From Phoronis australis (Eukaryota > Phoronida > Phoronidae): DNA of 20,482 nt. The DNA lies in the NCBI GenBank assembly GCA_002633005.1, contig NMRA01000025.1, forward strand, positions 1,715,166 to 1,735,647. Direction: 5' to 3'. The position numbers and the translations under genes were made by a program. Under the pieces are notes generated by a model. That model worked only from the letters and a program-made list of their open reading frames with translations. It was not told the DNA's origin and ran no database searches. Positions 8,690-20,482 of the stretch are shown here, one piece after another. Positions within the stretch are counted from its first letter, which is position 1. The number at the start of each line of letters is the position of its first letter.

Positions 8690-9888
8690 GATTGTTTCCG
8701 TTTTCTAACGAAAACTTTCCTGTATGTAAGTGCTACTTGCAGGAACTCGATGCTGGAATAATGAAGTCAAAACAACGCAGCTAAATCCAAACCGTCTAGT
8801 GGCCAATGTCCATTAATGAGAATTTAGTCGGACCTGGAGGCTGGAATTGAAACACCAGACTAAACTACCAACAGAAACCCATAAGCTTAAAAACATACCA
8901 CAACAGAAAAAACACACGAAGCGCTAAACGTTGATCTTGTTGACCGGATCGTTGTTCATGTAAAGTATTTTTATACTCTACGCACTATTAACGGCTCATT
9001 TCCACAGTTGTCGCTATTCAATACCCAAACTAAACACCAAATTACTCAATCACACAACATTCGTATCTAAACTCTTCAATCCAGCAAACGAAAAATAATC
9101 ACGTTGGACAGGCTTGAACAAAATTTTCAAATTTAGATTGTTCATGTTAACCACTGTACCCTTCAATGTTAGATACCATCTGCTATCATTACAAAGAAAT
9201 TTCTTGGAGAAGTCACTTAATCGGCGTATTTCGTGATTTTCATGTTTTGGAAGGAAATCGTAGTATTATAATCAGAGCGAGCAGCAGGCTACATGTATTA
9301 TTTTTATCATGATGTGTCGGATGTTTCTTTGCATCTTATGTTGTTATTTAGATTGCCTCAAAGGCTCGTACCATATCCTACGTGTTGCTTCACGGTCATC
9401 GACTTCGTTATAAACAGCAGGACTTGCGTCTCAACTGTGACAATAATAATGGCGCACGTGTGTTTACATTCTCTGCGCGCGTGTACTACGTCCATACGCT
9501 CTGCAAATGGATGACGAAAAACAACATTTTCGACGAATTGATTTAACCTATCGTGCCAACCAGTAATTCCTAGAAAATGAACAATTGAACATTGACACGA
9601 GCGTTCATCAAATTATCAAAACTGCGTGGTTTAAAACGATAACAGTCTCCGGTGTACAAAACAAAAGTAACAAACGTCTTTACGGTACAGAATTACTGAA
9701 ATCGTTCTGTAAAATCATCTTGACGCGCATTTCCATTCAAACTTCTTTTCATCACTACGCAGCTTACAAATTGGTTCAAGCATGTTTTACACCTTTCACT
9801 AGTGTGGCGGCTTTGTCATGTTGACACGCGATCAAGTGAGTTTAAGTGGACCACTCGTACTAGTTGTTGCGGGTAATAATGTCGGCAG
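8690..9888. other. Gene-free AT-rich stretch
   Basis: Short frames (9293-9514, 9585-9824) lack protein-like composition and splice context. No tandem or inverted structure was recognised. Confidence 0.45.
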
Positions 9889-10302
9889 ATCTGACGTGCG
9901 TAAACTTGCAATCCAGCTTAATATTGAGATCGCGCATGCGCGAACTTGGAATACGCGAGGTAACTTCAAAAGGACACTCAAATAATCACGTTCATGTTCA
10001 CAAAAATTTGCACTGCACTAAATCAAATTACATTTGAATAAAGTAATGTCAATTTTAAGTAAAGTTTTCAACTATTGGCGATCTATTTCACCAAACAATA
10101 ATTGATTTAGCCATTCAAAAATTCCTCCGGTTCTGCGACACAAGTTACGGTAAAGGAGAAAATGGGTGATTGTGAGGCCAATAATTACAAAATAAAATTT
10201 CACTGAACAAAAAATTTCACCTGATTGCATTAATGAATAATCGAAGTTCACGCGTGCACGATCTTGAGATTAAGCAGGATTCCAAGTTCACGCACAGCAG
10301 AT
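9889..10302. repeat. 414-bp element with 60-nt inverted arms
   Basis: The left arm 9889-9948 and right arm 10243-10302 are reverse complements at 48 of 60 positions without gaps. Shared blocks include GCAAGTTTACGCACG-type ends and a CGCGCATGCGCG palindrome in the left arm (CGCGTGCACG on the right). Similarity stops abruptly at both arm edges. The 294-nt interior is AT-rich and non-coding. It is consistent with an old MITE or foldback transposon, family unknown. Confidence 0.8.
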
Positions 10303-11864
10303 CATCCACTACGTGACTACTACCCGTGAAGGCATTAACCAAAACACCACCATAACACGAGCTTTGATGCACAAATATCTTGAGAATAATGATATCCCCA
10401 TGAACAAATGTTACGTCAGGAACGACAGAGTCTGTACTAACTAGTCACATCTTGGCGAGACTTCGTCTGAACATTTAGTCGTCAATAAAGACCGGCTGCA
10501 GTAACGTGTCGACTTCCATATTTTGTAAACATAGGTCGTGGGAACTCGACTTGGGCACTAAATATCACGGAAGTTAACGAATATATCGGGCAACAGGCCA
10601 ACCTTGAACGTACTTCCAAACCAGACTTGTGCTATTAACCGTGTTTTCCATTCTGAATGCCACGCAACTATAACAGATGGGTGCCGAGTGCTTGATTCCG
10701 GGGGGCACTCCTGTTCCAGTAACTGGACATGTGGTCACTGAGCAGAGGAACGCTGAGTGAAAATCCCAAAGCTTGGACTCCTTGTGGGCACATAAGGTAG
10801 CTGTATAGCGTACAAGGCTGGGCTCCAGCAAATACGACAAGATCAGAATTTTCAGGAAAACTCAACAGTGGGGTTATGGAATTCCACAGAAGTCATGAAT
10901 TTCATTGGCAAAACATTCTACGACAGAACCTCGAACTAACAGAGTATCTCCAAACCGGCGTCAGCGTCATAACTGAACAAAGTACCCCCGGTAGTGATTT
11001 CCGAACGACGTGAGTTATCAATCCAGCTACCGTGCCACAATAAACAAATGTATTGGCATTGAACGTACAAGTCAACGGCAGTTCAAGCGGTGTAACAAAT
11101 GCCCAAAGGCATCAACAAAACAAATGGCACAGGAATATTCTAGCAAAACTAAACTTTTTACACCAGCACAAACTAAATAGTAACAACGTGCTTCGAGATA
11201 ATCTACTCCTAAACATAAACTAACAGATTTCAATTGAAAACGTAGACTTTTTCAAATTAGTCAACAACAGTTATGCTACTTTTAAAGTTTTGCAAAAAAT
11301 AAAGTCATCTTTATAAACAAGGAATGGTGAGGGCCAGACGATAAACTCAGGTTCAGATTACTTTGTCCCCCCATCCCTGGATGGTTCCATCGCCGTTTAT
11401 AAGTTTTCGATCACCGGTCTTAGTAACTTCAGTCGCCACGCTTTAAAATGCAAAGACACGAGTTAGCATTTAACAAAAAATAGTTTCGCGCTTTGAGATA
11501 GAATTACCAAACACCTTGACATTGCTGAACATTACGTGTAGCACTCAAACATTATTGGCACCAAATGGGCCAGCGACTCTTCTTTTGCTGACGAATGTTA
11601 TTGGTCAACAATGTCGTCTGCTGGTCTCCATCCCTGGTGCGCTCGTACAAAAGACCCTTTCCTGGGAATTTGCACAGTTGAACAAACGGTGCTTTTTACG
11701 ACAATCACTCAGTGAACGAACACGTTTCTTGTATTCGGGGTGCACTAAGTAACCGTATACAATGTTCGTTGAGAGCTTGAGACTTTTTCGCATTCCAACG
11801 CAACCCCTCATTCAACGTATTCTAAGGTTTAACTGGATATTGGCGTCACTATGCAAAAGTTTCA
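10303..11864. other. Region downstream of the KLF15-type gene
   Basis: Expected to contain the KLF 3' untranslated region. On the minus strand I find no AATAAA or ATTAAA; the variant TATAAA occurs near 11309 and 11396. Overlapping frames at 10574-10865 and 11516-11811 are not recognisable. Confidence 0.4.
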
Positions 11865-12944
11865 TCATGACGTCATAAGTGCAGCAGAACGTTTTCTGTG
11901 CACTTTCATGTGTTTTGACAAATGATCCGAGCGGGAGAACCTTTTTTCGCACAACGTGCATTGATAGGGCTTAATTCCAGAGTGGGAACGTTTATGTCGC
12001 GCGAGCTCGTCGGATCTGGAAAACTTCCAACCGCAGCCCAGCCAGGTACAAACAAACGGTTTCTCACCCGTGTGCCGTCTTAAATGGGCCTTGAGGTGAG
12101 AACTTTTACTGTAGATTTTAGAACAGCCCGGATATGTACACGGGTGAATCTTGTCATCGGCCGGTTTGTCAGTCTTGTTGGAACAACTTCTGTTAACCGT
12201 CTGTTGACGTCCCCCCGTAATCCGGCTCCGGGGTGGTAAGACCGTTAGATTGCGCACCTCCAGAGCACCTCTACTGGCAGGCAAATTGAGAAAAGTGGAT
12301 CTCCTAGAGGGATCCAGAGAGCCACTGTTACAAGATTCACCACTGTGACCCTTGGTGTAAACAAAACGATTTCTTTGGCTATCCGAAGAAATTCCGTAAA
12401 ACTCTGCATTTCGCTGCTGCTGTTTCAGTTGACGAGGTAAGCAATTATTTAGTGGACGATGGTAGTGAATATTGGACACTTTGCCGTGAAGTGACTGCGA
12501 ATGACTGAGGTTCTGAAGACCAACTCCCAGTACAATCATGTCTGATGACGTAGCGTGCGGCGTAAATACCTCGTCAGGAATTTGATGGACATCAACTAAG
12601 TCGACCGTGGAAGATTGCGACAGAAGGATATTGTTTGTATTGTCTGCCTTAAAAACATTCGCGCAGTAGGAATCACAAAAGGCGTTCACTTGCGGGCTAC
12701 TCGTTTGAACAATCTCACAGCTAACTGGGTTAGGCTTCCCTATGGAGTCCGCCAATCCTTGTGAGAACAAATATTCAAGGTATAATTCGTCGTCTAAACT
12801 GTCCGTACTCCAACAGCTCCCGGGACTGGGGCTGCGCGTGTCTTCGCCTGAGAAATCGCTTTCTTCCCCTGAAGAGTTAAGTCTCTGCAATGTCCACTGT
12901 TCTCGTTCTAAACTTGAGCTGAGGGGCAAGAAGTCTGTATCCAT
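11865..12944 (-). CDS. KLF15: Krüppel-like factor 15-type transcription factor (three C2H2 zinc fingers), complete single coding exon
   Basis: This is a nuclear DNA-binding regulator of the SP/KLF family, which binds GC- and CACCC-boxes. The 359-residue protein ends in three C2H2 fingers: 267-291 (C269, C274, H287, H291), 297-321 (C299, C304, H317, H321) and 327-349 (C329, C332, H345, H349). The recognition helices are KSSHLK, RSDELA and RSDHLS, the usual KLF set. Features favouring KLF15 over other KLFs are [11 protein letters not shown], the [12 protein letters not shown] linker (human KLF15 has SGVKPY), the third finger [18 protein letters not shown] and a basic tail after the last finger. 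Near the N-terminus, a Ser/acidic stretch (24-54) followed by LYLEYLFSQ (54-62) resembles the KLF15 segment ending ILDFLLSQ. The start codon has good context (G at -3, G at +4) and an in-frame TGA lies 42 nt upstream (12984-12986), so the frame is closed unless splicing occurs. I found no AATAAA or ATTAAA on this strand within 1.8 kb downstream. KLF class is very secure; the KLF15 orthology is likely. Confidence 0.93.
   Translation of the reverse strand: MDTDFLPLSSSLEREQWTLQRLNSSGEESDFSGEDTRSPSPGSCWSTDSLDDELYLEYLFSQGLADSIGKPNPVSCEIVQTSSPQVNAFCDSYCANVFKADNTNNILLSQSSTVDLVDVHQIPDEVFTPHATSSDMIVLGVGLQNLSHSQSLHGKVSNIHYHRPLNNCLPRQLKQQQRNAEFYGISSDSQRNRFVYTKGHSGESCNSGSLDPSRRSTFLNLPASRGALEVRNLTVLPPRSRITGGRQQTVNRSCSNKTDKPADDKIHPCTYPGCSKIYSKSSHLKAHLRRHTGEKPFVCTWLGCGWKFSRSDELARHKRSHSGIKPYQCTLCEKRFSRSDHLSKHMKVHRKRSAALMTS
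11868..11875. promoter_or_regulatory. Full palindromic CRE motif overlapping the KLF15-type stop region
   Basis: TGACGTCA coincides with the last three sense codons (Met-Thr-Ser) of the KLF gene. This is the consensus for CREB/ATF dimers. Being inside coding sequence, it may be coincidence. Confidence 0.3.
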
Positions 12945-14691
12945 CGCGTGATCACGAGTCGATACACTAAACGTGTTGTCGTGTCACTGGACTTTCGCCG
13001 ACTGATTAAGCGAGTCGGAGAGCAAGCAACCTGTTGCTGACTTCGTCCGAACTGAGTATTTGTTTAAAATATCTCCTAAAATGATTAGTTCTCGACCAGT
13101 CCAAAGAGTTAGCACTTGCCATTGGATAAAAGGGACGGTCTTAAAATTGATAAACTGCTCTTGATTAATTCGTGTGCGTGGACGATATTTTGATGTTGTT
13201 CTAAAATTTCGCACATGGTTTGAAAATACGTGTTGAAAATAAGCAAACCAGAATTAATGACATAAACAAATGAGAGGAGACCGCTGCCCGGAATACTGCG
13301 CGACGTTTTACGCGTTGTGTTTCATAACTTTTATGAAGAGTAATCTAAAATCATTACATACGTCAAGCACAAATTTGGAAATGTTAACTGTGATTTTTTC
13401 ACGTGAGGGTATTGTTATCGGAAGAATTTGGATTATCATAAAATTCTATTGTTTAGCATTTATAACCCATGTAATTTATGGCAGCTCAGTCCCGGACGCG
13501 GAGTTTCTAGTGAGGCCAGTAAACTCAATTTACATGCATTTTCTTTTGCAATTTTACCAGCGTACCATTATTCAGGTCGTACACATTTGAACCAGTCTCC
13601 GGTAGAAATTATTCAAATGTATGTAAAATGGTTTAAAAACATCACCTCTTGACATTTTGGTCGAACCAGTCGTTATACAATTGATACTCATGTTGCCAGT
13701 AGAAAATCTATTTTTATAACTTCAATATTTATACCCATGTAGTGCTGTATCTCATATATTACTGATAATTTTCACATTACAAGTCTTATGGAGGTCGCAC
13801 GCCATTAATCAGGCCATGCTTGAGTTGTGCGACAGGACTGGTGTTTAGGAAACGAACACTTGTAAAAGTCCGACTACTATACAAATACAGAAAAGTTCAC
13901 GACAGAATGATTAACATCACTATTCCTTACCACAACACCGCCAGTGTGGGGAATTTGTGATAGTAAAAACCATATGTTCGTGATACGTGTATATGGGGCA
14001 TTACGCACAAAAAAGTCTGAAATATTTTTTCCCTATTGTAATGGACGTAGGTGACCGACACGAGGTTGGGACACTATGTATGATACGCGCATAGATAATC
14101 GTGCTGTCATGATTTCATATCTATATAAACGTGCAACTTCAGTCAGCTGATGAGGGCCGTGTAGCATTGACCGCATTTTGAGTACGTAAAATCAGTTTAA
14201 ATCTGTAACCGGATTTCCCGTCCTTCACGCTGACTTTGGTGTCAACTTGAGGGGTGCGCTCCGAGGGGTGCGCCCTGCGTTGGTTCTGCTGGGTAAACAA
14301 AACATCCAAAGCCGCTGTCGTAGCCTGGCAGAAGAACATGGTTGTAGACAGAAGCGACGAAGTGGGATCGAAAAGAAGCCAATCGAGTGTCGACCATCAG
14401 TAGTTTTTCTTCGCATTTTCATTAAAAGGAAGGACTGTGGTCTACGCCGTTGTCCAACAGGCTGTCACAGAGATTCTCAGACAGCGCGGAACAAGCACAC
14501 TACACAAATTCTGGCTTGCTTCGATTTGTTTGGATGTATGGCATGGCCTGGGCAGTGGAGCGCGCCTGTTCGGTCCATTACTACTTGCAGAAAAACATAA
14601 TCTATTGAATCAGTTTCGTTGTTAGCTAGTTACACACTAAGTCAAAAACAAGTGCTATATGTGCACATTCCTGTCTTGCTCCCGGGGTCGT
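12945..14691. other. Upstream region of the KLF15-type gene
   Basis: Probable promoter and 5' untranslated sequence near 12945-13214, then AT-rich sequence. Frames around 14139-14625 lie on both strands and overlap, so none is credible. GAGGGGTGCGC is repeated in direct orientation near 14248-14273. Confidence 0.4.
13121..13125 (-). promoter_or_regulatory. CCAAT box upstream of the KLF15-type gene
   Basis: On the minus strand TTATCCAATGG places a CCAAT box about 177 nt before the start codon. An initiator-like TCAGT lies at 13001-13005, about 57 nt before it. A 76-codon frame (ATG at 13214, stop 12984-12986) precedes the gene and would act as an upstream ORF if transcription starts beyond 13214. 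The start site is not proven. Confidence 0.25.
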
Positions 14692-14705
14692 GTTGCCATG
14701 GAAAC
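14692..14705. promoter_or_regulatory. Canonical RFX X-box
   Basis: GTTGCCATGGAAAC is a full-length match to the palindromic RFX consensus (GTTNCCATGGNAAC), with both half-sites intact. RFX factors drive ciliary and, in some animals, neuronal genes. It lies about 1.75 kb upstream of the KLF15-type start codon; no other gene start is recognisable nearby. Function here is inferred only from the motif. Confidence 0.55.
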
Positions 14706-15538
14706 GGTAAATGTCCATGTGGTCTTAGCTCCCAGTCCGTCATGGTACTGGTAATGTGGCGGTGAAAATGCTTTTTTATTTTCAGGCAAGTAACTATGAC
14801 AGTAAAGGAACTATTACTACAGGTACAAAACAAAGTGTAGACATGCTAATGTGGATAGGATTTTAGTGACGCGTGATCGTAGCACGATTGTCTATGATCA
14901 GGAAATATCCAATTATTTTGTTTGTTCAAACACAGGGACTTCCAGATTTCGGAGTATAACAGGAATGGCATGCATCAAATTAGCACCGGAATAGGCACCA
15001 GTTCTATAACAGATTAGTAAAGCACTAGGTTATCCACAAGCAAAAACAAATTATGGATTTAGACCACAGCCGTCACAAAAATAGCTTCACAATGTTACTT
15101 AATCAAAGCAGGGGCTTGGAAAGAACTGAATAATCATTATCCTTTGATATCTGACTCTAGAAGATGAATTTGCCAAGGTGGACTATTTTATTCGCCAGCA
15201 TGACTTCCGAGGCCGAATAACGCCGAAAATGCACGTTCTTTTCAAGACCATTACAAAATCATTTCTCACTTGTATAGTGACATGACACCAATTTTATAGT
15301 ATGGGTAAACAATCTTAATCAAATTTTAGTTTCTTCGACGGAACGCGGGTTTTTTGCCGCTTTAAATTTATTAAAAGAAACAACTTAAACATTATGGGTT
15401 TGCAGTGGAACTTGACATCGTACCGTCGGCTGAGTGTGAAATCACCACTGTCGCTCTCAGCACTGGGATTTAATAGTAAAATATCTCTCAAACCATTGGA
15501 CAGGTCAAATTGAAAACCAGAAGTGCTCTGATCATCAC
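14706..15538. other. No recognisable feature
   Basis: AT-rich sequence with only short frames and no structure I could support. Confidence 0.4.
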
Positions 15539-15801
15539 ATGCGAGCACCCAAGGGGGCTCCAGTCGGGGGGGGGCTCTCAAATGAGCCCCCATTTGGCGA
15601 AGTGGGCAAAATGGGACGCCTCAGAGAAACAAAAAGCCCGAAAAGTAGAAAACGAGACAAGTCTTCTAAAAAGGTAGCAACTACCAAAATTTGGCTTATG
15701 CACAATATATAGCTCTGAGCGTACCCCGTGAATCTTAGTAAAAGGTCCACATTCACAAAAATTCGAGCCCCCCATTTTTTAAGCTGGGTGCGCGCGTGCA
15801 T
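15539..15801. mobile_element. Putative transposable element with degenerate inverted ends
   Basis: The left end ATGCGAGCACCC then AAGGGGGCTCC resembles the reverse complement of the right end (ATGCACGCGCGCACCC, then after a gap ATGGGGGGCTCG). Just inside the left end GGGGGCTC/GAGCCCCC forms an 8-bp stem around TCAAAT. A minus-strand frame is open across the unit but is not recognisable and overlaps the terminal repeats. No target duplication was found. Confidence 0.35.
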
Positions 15802-18095
<2,294 letters not shown>

Positions 18096-18210
18096 TGTTG
18101 TTGTTTTTGTTGTTGTTGTAAGTTGGTGTTTTGATTGTTGAAGACGTAGAGAATGACAGTAGGAACTTGACGTAGGTGCTCTCATAGCAATTCTTCGTAA
18201 TCCAGCCTCC

Positions 18211-18338
18211 CGTTCAGTAACGCTAGGACTTCGCTATAATGCAAGACTTCTCGAAATTACTTGAGATGTTGCCGTGTATTTAAAATGAGAGCACGTTACT
18301 TTGGCTAGAATTTCGCTAGGTCCTAGCGTTACTGAACG
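18211..18338. mobile_element. MITE-like element with perfect 19-bp terminal inverted repeats
   Basis: CGTTCAGTAACGCTAGGAC at 18211-18229 is exactly mirrored at 18320-18338. The 128-bp unit has an AT-rich interior and no reading frame. The immediate flanks (CTCC and AGCG) do not give a clear target duplication. Perfect arms suggest recent insertion or conversion between ends. Confidence 0.8.
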
Positions 18339-20374
18339 AGCGCCAGGTATTTGGAAATAGACATGGACTTAGTTTCATTGCTGCGTCCAAAGCGCCCTCT
18401 TGGTAAGAAAATTTCCACATATATAAAATGTATATCCTATCGAGATGTATACAGAGACAAACAGTCTTTCAATATTACCGAGGCTTCTGGTCGGCACTGC
18501 ATGGTCCGATGAGTCAATAACGAAGTGGACGCATCGTTTAATTCTATTTCGTGTTGCTGTGACATGAATGAACGTGTGAAAAAAAAACAGCAATGCTGTG
18601 TTTAGTCAGCACTCACTCAGGGCTGCCGCGCAGGGGGCCATTGCGTATCAGCCAAGAAGTCCAACTTTTCCCTTGAAATATGACAATTGCGTATGCGTCA
18701 AATAGTTTCACAACAATTTGCGTTTATGTTGATATTTGAGCCGGGGCAATTCGTCTTTGAATGAACTTGATCTCTGTTTTTTTTTTTCATTACCTTTATC
18801 TCATCTTCGCAAATGCGTGGCATGTAGTAAATATTGATTCTCGACGCAGCATGGTCCAAAGAATAGCTGTTACACGAAGTACAATAGATAACACATTTCC
18901 TGGTCGTCCTTGTAGCTTTCACGTGACTTAGGGTGTTCCTGATTTCGAAAACTCATCTAGAAAATTCCACGATAGAGTTCGTTTCTCAACATGCCAAATT
19001 ATAGCCTCAGTGATGGATTTGCGTTCGAACTGAATTTATTACCCACGGCAACACTGACCACTTTTTAGACAATGTGTTTCGTTTTCGTCAATATCTTTAG
19101 TCACGCAACAAACAGACGATGTTCTATTGAGACAGTGGAGAAAAGCAGAAACAAATTTATTGGCAAGTTCTAAACTAACCCTATGCAGTTGAACGGTAAA
19201 AGGTACTCCTGGGAAGGGAGGTTTTAAGGCTTCCCGGCAAGACGCACCGTCACCCTAAACGCGTGTGTGCGTACGTGCGCAGGCAAAGTCACTGTCAACA
19301 ACCCCATAACTCATATCCGAGCGAAGAACAATTCGCGATAGTGAAAGATCAAATTTATTTTGTTATCGTATTATCAAGTGACGGATAGTTTATCACAAAA
19401 CATTTTATTAGCTTATCGGGTTTGTCTGTAACATGGGTTGAACATTGTACTGCAGACTTTTACGAAAGTTCATTAGCTTCTTATTGAGGAAACAAACTTG
19501 GATTCGTTTTTTTGCTGGGATTTTTTCGGTTGCCCTTGCGCGTGCCTTGGGATGACGAATTATGAGACTCAACTCGCGGTGCGTTTCTGGACACATTTTC
19601 CATAATACGTTATTCCTAGGGGTGTGCATCCGGAACCATGAAAAGTAAATAGTGAAAGAAACAAACGGATTCTGCGAACTGTTTTTAAACAATTCGCAAT
19701 GAATTGCAGCAGCAAACGTTAACAGAAGTAAATACGCGGAAAATATGTGTTCACCATCGTTTAAAAATAGTTCAGAATGGACTACTACATGTCGATGAAG
19801 CGAATGTGGAACTGTAGATATACAGTAGGAAGTGATCAGTAATATGTTGATACCGAAGGGGATGTTGGTCTCATTTTACATATATTTCTTACGACTGCAA
19901 CTAGGAAAAGCTAAACATAGTAGTGGCTTCACGGGGAGGCGTTTCAAAACAGGATTTTACGGCGATGCAGTTTTATATTGCACCAGCATCACGACATCGG
20001 TAAAATCGTATCGTTGCGATACACACATAAAATATTCAGAGAGATCAACGAAACGTTTCACCCGTCGCATAACCACGATAACGAAAATGACTTAAAATCC
20101 GCGTGCAAACGCAATGTCAAATAAGTCCGCCACCAGGCGCTCGGAGCTTACCAGCAAACGAATGTAGTGGATCGCTTTGATAAATGACATGAACCACACA
20201 AACTTTTAATAAAGTAACGGTTAACCATGCGTTGTAGTTACGTCCGACACTTCGACGAGTGGGTGACTGGATTTTTCAAAGCAACTATAAACCATTGTTC
20301 CGTTGAAGGAGATAACCTTCGTTTTAAGAACACTTATCATTCAAAATGGTCTCAACCTTTTCCTTTCACATATT
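18339..20374. other. Gene-free stretch
   Basis: Several frames of 60-95 codons occur, none protein-like. A T-run near 18778-18788 and a GCGTGTGTGCGTACGTGCGC alternating purine-pyrimidine run near 19261 (possible Z-DNA) are the only structures noted. Confidence 0.4.
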
Positions 20375-20447
20375 GGGAGCGGGAGGGGGGAGCGGTGGGA
20401 GCGGTGGGAGCGGGGGGGAGCCTGGGGATCGGGGGGGGGGGGGATGG
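20375..20447 (+). repeat. G-rich tract with GCGGTGGGA minirepeat, quadruplex-prone
   Basis: Runs of three or more G recur at short spacing (GGGAGCGGGAGGGGGG and on), with GAGCGGTGG repeated twice and a final run of about 12 G. This satisfies the usual four-run quadruplex pattern with loops of seven or fewer. A run this long is also prone to sequencing or assembly error. Confidence 0.85.
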
Positions 20448-20482
20448 ATTTGAAAAGAACTGATGGTAGTGTTATTTCTTGA

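Noticed and set aside
10574-10865. Two overlapping minus-strand frames downstream of the KLF gene
   Set aside because: Different frames of the same DNA, neither recognisable.
12742-12951. Plus-strand frame opposite the KLF gene
   Set aside because: Shadow of the KLF coding strand.
14139-14625. Cluster of four frames on both strands
   Set aside because: Basic, Cys/Arg-rich peptides without motifs; overlapping frames cannot all be real and none is favoured.

Overview
This 20.5 kb window looks like intron-rich, mostly non-coding animal nuclear DNA. Evidence for this is a complete Krüppel-like factor gene with three C2H2 fingers, exon-sized reading frames bounded by GT/AG splice signals, microsatellites and minisatellites, and many short inverted-repeat elements. 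Nothing resembles bacterial gene packing. The mix of KLF15-type and METAP2-like genes with CAGTGGCGGATC-type hAT fragments would suit an invertebrate bilaterian such as a marine lophotrochozoan, but the sequence alone does not settle the taxon.

Layout, left to right. Positions 1-900 hold a TG microsatellite, a large imperfect inverted repeat (39-121 / 319-399) and a four-copy 28-bp tandem repeat. Positions 1169-3140 (minus strand) hold what I read as the first two coding exons of a methionine aminopeptidase 2-like gene. The first exon carries a start codon in strong context and an 11-lysine tract. The second is a 96-nt acidic exon in matching phase. The rest of that gene would lie off the left edge. 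Its first intron contains a 14-copy 55-bp minisatellite (1504-2273), a 61-bp triplication that copies the polypyrimidine/3' splice region, and an unidentified open frame (2290-2750). A GC-rich, possibly SINE-derived stretch lies upstream at 3255-3500. A 12-copy 13-bp array sits at 3724-3880.

From 4300 to 11800 I see no convincing gene. The stretch is populated by small transposon-like pieces: two non-autonomous hAT-type elements (4332-4495 and 8456-8689) sharing termini and 5-bp target duplications, a 94-nt hairpin (4878-4971), a 49-nt nested palindrome (5079-5127), a foldback MITE-like element (5213-5453), a hAT-end remnant (6480-6635) and a 414-bp element with 60-nt inverted arms (9889-10302).

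Positions 11865-12944 (minus strand) hold the one complete gene: a 359-residue KLF15-type transcription factor in one coding exon. A CCAAT box lies about 0.18 kb upstream of its start codon and a textbook RFX X-box 1.75 kb upstream. The remainder (13.2-20.5 kb) is non-coding as far as I can tell. It holds a putative inverted-end element (15539-15801), an uninterrupted (CAG)48 tract (17951-18094), a MITE-like element with perfect 19-bp arms (18211-18338) and a G-quadruplex-prone G-rich tract at the right end.

The two genes show no evident functional link. Both point left on the minus strand.
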